Made by a program: the position numbers and the translations under genes
The notes under the pieces: model-generated
What the model saw: the letters and a program-made list of their open reading frames with translations, nothing else
What the model was told of the DNA's origin: nothing
The model's database searches: none
Part shown: positions 40,715 through 46,765 of the stretch, in pieces
Position numbering within the stretch: position 1 is the stretch's first letter
Layout: each line of letters begins with the position of its first letter
DNA from: an uncultured Kiritimatiellota bacterium
Lineage (GTDB): Bacteria; Verrucomicrobiota; Kiritimatiellia; RFP12; UBA1067
Reading direction: 5' to 3'
Assembly: GCA_934667425.1 (NCBI GenBank)
Contig: CAKULV010000025.1
Coordinates: 1-46,765 of the forward strand
DNA length: 46,765 bases

Positions 40715-42229
40715 TCACATCAGGTCTTCGATCACTATCTGCTCCTGACGATGCATCTCGTGGGGGGCTGCGGCCTCGTCCATCTGCCGCTGGACATCCT
40801 CCGCCGCGGCCGTCTCGTCCTTCTGCGACCTGTCGCCGAAGCGGACGTAATCGCGGAAGAAGTTCATCTTAACGTCTCCGACCTCGCCGTTGCGGTGCTT
40901 TGCGATATCGACGACCGCAAGGTTCTGCGTCTCCACGTCGTCGCGGGTCGCCCGCACCATGGACGGGCGGCGAAGCATCATCACAACGTCCGCATCCTGC
41001 TCGATGGCACCGGAATCGCGCAGGTCCGAAAGCTTCGGCACCTCGTTCTTGTCGCCGCGCTGCTCGTTTGCGCGGGACAGCTGGGAAAGCACTATCACGG
41101 GAATGTGAAGCTCCTTGGCCATGGACTTTATGCTTCCCGAAATCCGGCTCACCTCTATCTGCCGCCCCTGCTTGGACACCTCGCGGCACTGGCACAGCTG
41201 GAGGTAGTCTATCACGATAAGCTCGATGCCGTGCTGGCGCTTCATGCGCCGCGCCCTCGCCCGAAGGTCCGACACGTCCAGTCCGCTCGCATCGTCGATG
41301 TATATCGGGGCCCTCTTCAGCTCGCCCGCCGCACGGATGAGCGATGCGGTGGCATCCGCCTTCTCCGTCGCCGCCATGAGGTTGCGGGCGATTCGCCACG
41401 AACTCACATGGGCGCGTCCGCAGAGCATGCGCTTGGCAAGCGACTCTGCATCCATCTCGAGCGAGAAGATCAGCACCGGGTGGGGCCGCCCGTTCTCGCC
41501 CTCGAACTTCCGTCCGTTGATGTCCGCGCCCAGCGCCACGCACTCGGCTATGTTCATCGCGAACGACGTCTTTCCGACGGACGGACGGGCCGCGATCACG
41601 ATCATCTCCGCCGGCTTCAGTCCGAGCAGCTTCTCGTCTATGTACTTGAAGCCGGTCGGTAGCCCCTCGATCATCCCGGTCGACTCGAACAGCCTCTCAA
41701 GGGACTTGAACGTGCGGTCTATCGCCGTCTTCCAGTCTGTCTTCGTGGACGTCTCGCCGCCGATGCCGAGGAACGCGCTCTCGGCCTCGCCGAGTATCAC
41801 ATCCGCATTGCGCCCATCGCCATCGTAGCACTTGCGCTCCGTCTCCTGCGCCGTGGATATCAGCTTGCGGAGCACGTGCTTCTGCCTTACGATGTCTATG
41901 TAGTACTCCGCGTGGGCGGATGTGGGCGTCCCCGAGATCAGAGCCTCCACCACAGGAAGCCCGCCCACCGATTCAAGCCTTCCACGCGCGCGCAGCCGCT
42001 CTATGAGGGTGACGCCATCAACGGGAAGCGTCTCGCGCGACATCTCCAGAAGCGTCTCGAATATTATCCTGTGGCGCGGATCGAAGAACGACTCCGGCTC
42101 GATGCCGTGCGTAAGGCACAGGTCGAGGACGCGCGTGTCCTCGCCTGTCTCGGCATCAAGCAATATGGAGCCGAGCACGCCGCGTTCGGCCTCCGCGCTG
42201 TGCGGCGGCGTCTTTACATCTTCGCCCAT
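40715..42229 (-). CDS. dnaB: Replicative DNA helicase
   Basis: A 504-residue hexameric 5'-3' helicase. The N-terminal domain (PPHSAEAERGVLGSILLD...FFDPRHRIIFETL) is followed by the RecA-like domain: GLKPAEMIVIAARPSVGKTSFAMNIA (Walker A), FSLEMDAESLAKRML, ELIVIDYLQLC (Walker B), VIVLSQLSRANEQR, LRDSGAIEQDADVVMMLRR and the final FFRDYVRFGD. The linker around 175-210 is typical. The frame is open 55 codons upstream but that region belongs to the preceding gene; ATG 42229 begins the family-like sequence. It lies 31 bases after the NahK-like gene, so it is transcribed with the sugar kinases. Confidence 0.95.
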   Translation of the reverse strand: MGEDVKTPPHSAEAERGVLGSILLDAETGEDTRVLDLCLTHGIEPESFFDPRHRIIFETLLEMSRETLPVDGVTLIERLRARGRLESVGGLPVVEALISGTPTSAHAEYYIDIVRQKHVLRKLISTAQETERKCYDGDGRNADVILGEAESAFLGIGGETSTKTDWKTAIDRTFKSLERLFESTGMIEGLPTGFKYIDEKLLGLKPAEMIVIAARPSVGKTSFAMNIAECVALGADINGRKFEGENGRPHPVLIFSLEMDAESLAKRMLCGRAHVSSWRIARNLMAATEKADATASLIRAAGELKRAPIYIDDASGLDVSDLRARARRMKRQHGIELIVIDYLQLCQCREVSKQGRQIEVSRISGSIKSMAKELHIPVIVLSQLSRANEQRGDKNEVPKLSDLRDSGAIEQDADVVMMLRRPSMVRATRDDVETQNLAVVDIAKHRNGEVGDVKMNFFRDYVRFGDRSQKDETAAAEDVQRQMDEAAAPHEMHRQEQIVIEDLM

Positions 42230-42260
42230 CTCAGGAATCCATCGCGTCCAAAGGCTCCGC

Positions 42261-43370
42261 TCAGGCTTCCGCCCGTACAATCGCCTCGTACTCGTCCTTC
42301 TGCGCCTCCATCGACTCGACCATCTTGAACTGCGTACGGCAGCGCACCAGGTTGTGCTCGGGATACGCGGTGTGGAAGTACGTATCTCCGGCAAGGTAGT
42401 CCGTGAGGAAGCGTATCCCGATCGTAAGGGTTATCAGACGGCCGGAGAACGCAAGGTTCTCCTTCTCCGCCTCGGTGAGGAACTTGGCCTCGGAGAGATA
42501 CCCCTTGACGAGCGCCTCGAAGTACTCCCTGCGGGAGAACACCTTGGAGAGATCCTTCTCGTCCTCGGCGGCCGCCGCCGTGGACGTGCGCACCATGTCT
42601 CCGAAGTCGTAGAGTGCGCATCCCGGCATCACCGTATCGAGATCTATCACCGCGATGCCTTCGCCCGTGGCGTCATCGAGCATCACGTTGTTGATCTTCG
42701 TGTCGTTGTGGGTGATGCGCTCCGGGATCTCGCCGGCCGCCATCATCTTCACGATCTTGCCGGCCTCTTCCGTGCGGGCCGCCACGAACGCAAGCTCTGC
42801 GGCGACGGACGCCTTGCGGCCGACCTTGTCCTCCGCCGACGCGACGTTGAGCTGCTCTATCCTGGACAGCGTGTTGTGGAAGTTTGGGATGGTCTCGTAG
42901 AGGCGCGGGGCGGGAAGGTCCGCAAGCGCGTTCTGGAATCCGGCGAACGCCTTGGCGGCCTTGCGGGCCTGGTCGGCGTTCTCGATGAGGTCTATTGTCT
43001 TCGCCCCTGCGATGAACACGTACATGCGCCACCAGCCGCCCTCCGGGCCGCGCGCGACCGGCTGGCCGTCGCGGGACGGTATCACGGTGAGCGTACGGCG
43101 GGACGCATCGTCCGCGCCGGCGAACTTGCAGCGTATGTGGTTCGTGACTCGCGCAATGTTCTCCATCACGCGATCGGGACGCGTGAATATCCCGTCGTTT
43201 ATGCGCTGGAGGATATACGATACCGGTACGCCGCCAAGCGATATGTCGACCTTGAACGTGTCGTTTATGTGGCCCGACCCGTAGCGGTTGACCGCAACGA
43301 TGTCGCCATACACCTGGAACAGCGCAATTACCTCGCGAAGCTGCTCTGCGGGAAATGTCCTGTTGCTCAT
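42261..43370 (-). CDS. nahK: N-acetylhexosamine 1-kinase-like phosphotransferase
   Basis: A 369-residue APH-fold kinase. It follows the Bifidobacterium NahK/LnpB pattern throughout: NRYGSGHINDTFKV and YILQRINDGIF at the start, GGWWRMYVFI, LYETIPNFHNT, the catalytic loop ITHNDTKINNVMLDD (near 236-250), the metal motif VIDLDTVMPGCALYDFGDMVR, EDEKDLSKV, and GIRFLTDYLAGDTYFHTAYPEHNLVRCRTQFKMV. NahK phosphorylates GlcNAc/GalNAc at C1 in the galacto-N-biose/lacto-N-biose pathway; no phosphorylase or epimerase partner lies in the window. ATG 43370 is chosen because GAGG lies 6 bases upstream, within the stop region of the ROK-like gene. Specificity is inferred, not proved. Confidence 0.82.
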   Translation of the reverse strand: MSNRTFPAEQLREVIALFQVYGDIVAVNRYGSGHINDTFKVDISLGGVPVSYILQRINDGIFTRPDRVMENIARVTNHIRCKFAGADDASRRTLTVIPSRDGQPVARGPEGGWWRMYVFIAGAKTIDLIENADQARKAAKAFAGFQNALADLPAPRLYETIPNFHNTLSRIEQLNVASAEDKVGRKASVAAELAFVAARTEEAGKIVKMMAAGEIPERITHNDTKINNVMLDDATGEGIAVIDLDTVMPGCALYDFGDMVRTSTAAAAEDEKDLSKVFSRREYFEALVKGYLSEAKFLTEAEKENLAFSGRLITLTIGIRFLTDYLAGDTYFHTAYPEHNLVRCRTQFKMVESMEAQKDEYEAIVRAEA

Positions 43371-43378
43371 CTGCCGCC

Positions 43379-44773
43379 TCACTTCTTGATGACGGGGATC
43401 TGCGCCGCCGCGACGGACTGCCCGAGACGGCGCGCCTTCTCGTCCGGCATGAACACATCGACCTCTTCCGCCAATACCGGATCCACGGTCTCAAGGCCCA
43501 TCCTCGCCGTTTCGAGTATCAGCTCGCCGCCGAGGCCGGACGTGACACGCCCAAGGATCATGAGGTTCGAGAAGTCGTAGAACTCGCGGTACCAGCACAC
43601 GGCATTCGCCAGATAGCGGCCGATCATGAGGTATACCTTGAGGGCCTTTGGATCGTGCGCCTCCGCTGCGGCCTGGACGACCTTGAGGCGTTCGGGGAGC
43701 TTCATGGACTTCGGGAACTTGAAGCCGTACTTGCAGGCGAGGTGGTTGACCGCCTGCTGGGAGAAGTACATCGCGCCCACGCCGGCATCGCCGCTCCACT
43801 CGTCGCGGGCCGCGTTCGGATTGAGGTCTACCGGGGCGAACGCGAGCTCCGAGATGCGTCCCGTGAGAGCCCCCTTCGGGTTGATGTACCCGACCGCCTC
43901 GGACGACCCCATCGCCACGCCGAGGATGCCGCTCTTCTTCATCGTGATCGCACCCGCGAGCGCTGTCACGTCGCCATCGTTGTACACCTCGAACGGAACC
44001 TGCCACTCATCCTCGATGCGGGTGAAGAGGTTGCGCGCCTCGTCCTTCTTCTTGGGGTTCTTCTCAAGGATCGCCCGAAGGAGGGATGCCGGGCCGAGAC
44101 GCTTGCCGACGAGCGTTCCCGCCGTCGAGCCGCCAATGGCGTCGACCTTGCCGCCAAGGGCCTGCGCGGCCTCCTCAAGCCCTGCGGAAAGCTTGGTGTA
44201 GTGGTACTCCGGATCGGGCTGGTTGCGCGGATCCCACGGGAATTCCTTGGAGAACACCACCTTGCCGTTCTTGAGCGCCGATATCTTGAAGTCGGATGCG
44301 CCAAGGTCGAAGCCTATGCGGTTCCCGTTCGTGTTGTTCTTGACGACGACCTCGCGCTCGTTGGTCGCGGGCATCTTCTTGAGGGGAAGGATCTCAACCT
44401 CGAACGGACGGCCGTAGAGATCCTTGAAGAATCCGTAGTCGAACTTGCGGGCGCCCTTCGCCGAATAGTCCTTTGCGATCGGCTTCACGATCCAGTCAGG
44501 CCCGGAGAGGTAGAGCTTCCAGCCGCCGGCGGCCCAGAGCACGAACTTCACGCAACGCTCGACGAGGTGGATCACGCCGGGACGCACCGAGGAATGTATG
44601 TTCTTCGGAAGATACACGTCGTAGCGGAAAGTGTACCCGTCTTCGCGTTCCCAGGCGATCGCAACCACCTCCGGCTTCGCCCCCGCATGCAGCCTGAGAT
44701 ATTCAAGAGGCTTCGTAGGCGCCTGGAAGCCATCGTCCACCCCACGACAGCCACACGTACACTTTTTCGACAT
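43379..44773 (-). CDS. ROK/hexokinase-fold sugar kinase-like protein
   Basis: A 464-residue protein of the actin-like ATPase fold. The catalytic core begins near 150 with the phosphate-1 loop IGFDLGASDFKISAL; further motifs are AIGGSTAGTLVG, YNDGDVTALAGAI with the likely base Asp, GVAMGSSEAVGYI and GEL-type LGRVTSGLGGELI. This matches ROK-type glucose or N-acetylsugar kinases, but the usual ROK zinc motif is absent. The first 150 residues are an extra domain that starts with the cysteine cluster CTCGC and has no clear relative I can name. ATG 44773 with GGAGAAG. First gene of the operon NahK-DnaB-RsmI-hydrolase-YgjP. Pairing with NahK suggests two phosphorylation routes for imported hexoses or hexosamines. 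Confidence 0.72.
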   Translation of the reverse strand: MSKKCTCGCRGVDDGFQAPTKPLEYLRLHAGAKPEVVAIAWEREDGYTFRYDVYLPKNIHSSVRPGVIHLVERCVKFVLWAAGGWKLYLSGPDWIVKPIAKDYSAKGARKFDYGFFKDLYGRPFEVEILPLKKMPATNEREVVVKNNTNGNRIGFDLGASDFKISALKNGKVVFSKEFPWDPRNQPDPEYHYTKLSAGLEEAAQALGGKVDAIGGSTAGTLVGKRLGPASLLRAILEKNPKKKDEARNLFTRIEDEWQVPFEVYNDGDVTALAGAITMKKSGILGVAMGSSEAVGYINPKGALTGRISELAFAPVDLNPNAARDEWSGDAGVGAMYFSQQAVNHLACKYGFKFPKSMKLPERLKVVQAAAEAHDPKALKVYLMIGRYLANAVCWYREFYDFSNLMILGRVTSGLGGELILETARMGLETVDPVLAEEVDVFMPDEKARRLGQSVAAAQIPVIKK

Positions 44774-44819
44774 GATTCTTCTCCTTACTGATGTTGATGT
44801 GAAAAACAGATAAGGACGT

Positions 44820-44848
44820 ATGATACAAAAATCCGACTATAATTTCAA
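44820..44848 (-). promoter_or_regulatory. Promoter of the kinase-dnaB operon (TTGAAA-N17-TATCAT)
   Basis: On the minus strand -35 TTGAAA (44843-44848), a 17-base spacer and -10 TATCAT (44820-44825). The -10 lacks the TGn extension common elsewhere in the window but has a good -35. Leader about 40 bases with GGAGAAG. Confidence 0.6.
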
Positions 44849-44872
44849 CCTCATGCCGACACCGAAAACTTC

Positions 44873-44926
44873 GGTAGTGGTAGATGATAGTTGGCAGTGG
44901 GTAGTTGGATAGGTTTTAGAGGTTAG
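44873..44926 (+). repeat. GT-rich degenerate repeat tract
   Basis: Irregular units such as GGTAGTGGTAG, GGCAGTGGGTAGTTGG and GGTTTTAGAGGTTAG with a single C in 54 bases. The complement (CTAACCTCTAAAACCTA) resembles the CCTrrAA heptads at 4141-4168. Confidence 0.5.
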
Positions 44927-44949
44927 TCGTAAAGTACATTACACGGGAG

Positions 44950-44968
44950 GGCCGCACTTGTTGCGGCC
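44950..44968. repeat. Hairpin GGCCGCA-N5-TGCGGCC
   Basis: Perfect seven-base arms with a CTTGT loop in the gap upstream of the kinase operon. No T-run follows; role unknown. Confidence 0.5.
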
Positions 44969-45006
44969 GCCCACGCGGTGCGTATGCGAGGGCTTGGGAT
45001 TGGTGG

Positions 45007-45027
45007 GCGCATTTCCGTGAAATGCGC
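45007..45027. repeat. Inverted repeat GCGCATTTC-N3-GAAATGCGC
   Basis: Perfect nine-base arms around CGT. It has the shape of a dimeric protein site or a stable hairpin, and lies between the GH92 terminator and the kinase operon promoter. Confidence 0.55.
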
Positions 45028-45088
45028 GGAGATTGCCATGGCCATTGCCCGTAAGTGGCGGACGCAATAAATTTATCAAGAAAACAAT

Positions 45089-45121
45089 TTCACCTATCTG
45101 AAGATTCATCAAATAGGTGAA
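45089..45121 (-). terminator. Intrinsic terminator of the GH92 gene
   Basis: On the minus strand TTCACCTAT pairs with ATAGGTGAA and the stem continues inward as TTGA with TCAG, leaving a seven-base loop. The tail ATTGTTTTCTTG is T-rich. It starts 13 bases after the first of two adjacent TAG stop codons. Confidence 0.7.
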
Positions 45122-45133
45122 GAATATAGGCTA

Positions 45134-46765
45134 CTACTCGTATTCATTTGTCATCTCGAAGACGAGTTCGCCGCCCTTCACGATGTTGGCGTGGCTGATC
45201 TTCCAATCTGTGACCGGCCGACCGTTCAGCGCGACCGACTTCACGTACTTGTTCTCTTTTGAAAGACCCTTCGCCGTCACCGTGAACGTCTTGCCGTCCG
45301 CGAGGCGCAGCGTCGCGCGCGGCACCTGCGGCGCACCGATCACGTACTCGCCCCCGCACGGGTCGAACGGGTAGAAGCCCATCGCCGAGAACACGTACCA
45401 CGCGCTCATCTGCCCGCAGTCGTCGTTGCCGCAGAGGCCCTCCGGCCCGACGTGGTACTGCGTGTCGAAGACCTCGCGGATGCGCTCCGCCGCCTTTTCG
45501 GGGCGACCGACCTGCGGGTAGAAGTAGATCACGTGGTGGCTCGGCTCGTTGCCGTGCACATACTGTCCGATGAGGCCCGTGATGTCCAGCACACACCCCT
45601 TGCCCACGACCTTGTCCGGCGCGGAGAAAAGCGCGTCCAGCCGCTCGGTGAACTTCTCGCGCCCGCCCATCGCGGCGACGAGGCCGGGGACGTCCTGCAT
45701 GACGTGCCAGCTGTACTGGAAGGCGTTGCCCTCGGTGAAGTCGTTGTCGAGGTCGGCGCCGTGCCCGAAGGCGTAGGGGTCGAACGGCGTCCGCCACATT
45801 CCCTTCGCCGTCTTGCCGCGCGCGAATCCGATCGACGGGTCGAAGATGTTCTTCCAGTTCTGCGCACGTTTCGCGAAGAACGCCGCCGCGTCCGCCTGGC
45901 CGAGAGCGGCGGCGAACCGCGCCGCGCAGGCGTCGTCGTAGGCGCACTCCAGCGTGCGCGAGACGGACTCGCCCTTGATGACGTCGCACGGGAAGTAGCC
46001 GTAGCGGTCGTAGAGGTCCCAGTTCTCCTTCGGCTTGCCGGGGTGGGCGACCGTGAGCGTGTTCGTGACCGCCTCGAACGCGAGCGCCGCGTCGAAGCCT
46101 CGGAAGCCCTTTAGCCAGGCGTCGGCGATCACCGGCACGGAATGGTTGCCGACCATGCAGTCGATGTTCTTTCCGCCGTAGCTCAAGGCGGGGAGGCGCC
46201 CGTAGGTTTTGTAGTGCGAGAGGAACGAGTTGACGACCGGGACGACGGTCTCCGGCGCCGCGAGCGTGTACCACGGCTGGGCGGCACGGAACGTGTCCCA
46301 GAGCGAGAGCGTCGTCATGTACGTGCCGTCGGGCGAGGCGTAGACCTTCCCGTCCGCCGCCGAGAAGCGCCCGTCGGCGTCCGCGTAGTCGTTCGGCTGA
46401 ACGTAGAGGTGGTAGAGGGCGGTGTACCAGTTCCGCTTCTGGCCGTCCGTCCCCTCGCAGGTCGTGCGGGCGAGGATCCCGTTCCACCGGGCGCGGGCGG
46501 CCGCGCGCACGGAGTCAAAGTCCCAGCCGGGGATGTCGGCGGCGAGGTTCGCCTTCGCGCCGTCCGAGCCGGTCATGGAGAGGGCGACCTTCATCAGCAG
46601 CGCCTCGCCCGCCGCGACGTCGAACGTCGCCACGTAGCGCGGCGCCTCGTCGGGCGCCTGGCGCGGCAGCTCGCGAACCGACTTCCACGGGCGCCCGAAC
46701 GCGAAGGCGTAGGCGAGGAGGCGGTCCTGGATCCACCCCTTGCGGAAGTGCGAGCCCGAGACGCC
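45134..46765 (-). CDS. GH92-family alpha-mannosidase, C-terminal part (cut by window edge)
   Basis: The last 543 residues of a larger protein; the frame is open through base 46765. Signatures of GH92 are clear: GVSGSHFRKGW at the left side of the visible part, TTLSLWDTFRAAQPWYTL, GNHSVPVIADAWLKG, FTEGNAFQYSWHVMQD, GNEPSHHVIYFY, and GNDDCGQMSAWYVFSAMGFYPFDPCGGEYVIGAP near the end. GH92 enzymes are calcium-dependent inverting exo-mannosidases acting mainly on alpha-1,2 and other linkages of N-glycans or yeast mannan; the visible motifs do not fix the linkage. The N-terminal beta domain and any signal peptide lie outside the window. Released mannose would be handled by the ManA encoded at 14725-15624 after phosphorylation. 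Two TAG stops in a row end the gene. Confidence 0.95.
   Translation of the reverse strand, partial: GVSGSHFRKGWIQDRLLAYAFAFGRPWKSVRELPRQAPDEAPRYVATFDVAAGEALLMKVALSMTGSDGAKANLAADIPGWDFDSVRAAARARWNGILARTTCEGTDGQKRNWYTALYHLYVQPNDYADADGRFSAADGKVYASPDGTYMTTLSLWDTFRAAQPWYTLAAPETVVPVVNSFLSHYKTYGRLPALSYGGKNIDCMVGNHSVPVIADAWLKGFRGFDAALAFEAVTNTLTVAHPGKPKENWDLYDRYGYFPCDVIKGESVSRTLECAYDDACAARFAAALGQADAAAFFAKRAQNWKNIFDPSIGFARGKTAKGMWRTPFDPYAFGHGADLDNDFTEGNAFQYSWHVMQDVPGLVAAMGGREKFTERLDALFSAPDKVVGKGCVLDITGLIGQYVHGNEPSHHVIYFYPQVGRPEKAAERIREVFDTQYHVGPEGLCGNDDCGQMSAWYVFSAMGFYPFDPCGGEYVIGAPQVPRATLRLADGKTFTVTAKGLSKENKYVKSVALNGRPVTDWKISHANIVKGGELVFEMTNEYE

Larger units (their letters stand above)
44774..45133. 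other. 360-base non-coding gap with promoter, GT-rich tract and three hairpins
   Basis: From left to right: promoter of the kinase/dnaB operon (minus), a TATAAT on plus at 44838-44843 with a 19-codon open frame from ATG 44853, a GT-rich tract (44873-44926), two strong inverted repeats and the GH92 terminator. No protein gene is supported. Confidence 0.7.

Noticed and set aside
1..46765. tRNA, rRNA, CRISPR array or insertion sequence
   Set aside because: No clover-leaf-like gaps, no regularly spaced repeats, no transposase gene and no terminal inverted repeats were seen; gaps between genes are mostly under 300 bases.

Overview
The window comes from a GC-rich bacterium with a Gram-negative type cell plan. 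The many secreted glycan-active proteins, the passenger-repeat (autotransporter-associated strand) secreted proteins, the Tat-exported Gfo/Idh/MocA oxidoreductase and the MurC-MurB fusion together suggest a gut-type member of the Verrucomicrobiota/Kiritimatiellota group. That placement is inference from protein families; no rRNA or other marker locus is present. Thirty-two protein genes cover almost the whole window. I see no tRNA, rRNA, CRISPR array or insertion sequence.

Layout. 1-1781 (minus): the start of a secreted repeat protein and an exported oxidoreductase. 2040-4133 (plus): a compact MurC-MurB fusion. 4156-12215 (minus run): beta-helix protein, tandem SGNH hydrolase, GH42-like secreted protein, glycerophosphodiesterase-like protein, prepilin peptidase. 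12378-16346 (minus operon from a clear promoter): RluB-type pseudouridine synthase, ManA, M20 peptidase, C69 dipeptidase. 16620-26352: a divergent glycan locus with a passenger-repeat protein and a 1488-residue GH110-like/GH42-like fusion on minus, and a probable glycosidase on plus. 26374-31125 (minus): TetR regulator, GuaA, GAF/AAA+/Fis activator, odd tyrosine recombinase. 31262-35650 (minus operon): IorA, UppS, DXS. 35707-38536: divergent AhbC-like radical SAM gene (minus) and CPBP protease plus RluD-type synthase (plus). 38496-44773 (minus operon): ROK-like kinase, NahK-like kinase, DnaB, RsmI, alpha/beta hydrolase, YgjP-type metallopeptidase. 45134-46765 (minus): GH92 alpha-mannosidase, cut by the window edge.

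How the parts fit. Many genes point to growth on host or plant glycans: GH110-like, GH42-like, GH92 and an unassigned glycosidase outside the cytoplasm, with NahK-like, ROK-like and ManA enzymes feeding hexoses and hexosamines into metabolism. Housekeeping genes (guaA, dnaB, rsmI, dxs, uppS, murC-murB) are interleaved with them, so this looks like ordinary chromosome rather than a mobile island.

The most unexpected signal is regulatory. Ten genes or operons are preceded by an extended -10 box of the form TGnTAtAAT (or TGGTAAAAT/TGGTATCAT), and for five genes (four of those plus one with a TATAAT lacking the TGn) the -10 hexamer ends only 7-10 bases before the start codon with no Shine-Dalgarno, so their mRNAs should be leaderless or nearly so. 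Other points worth a look are a GH fusion whose C-terminal module recurs as a separate secreted protein, a tandem SGNH protein whose first domain has lost its catalytic Ser and His, a 25-base perfect palindrome, and related CA-rich heptad repeats at two gene ends.
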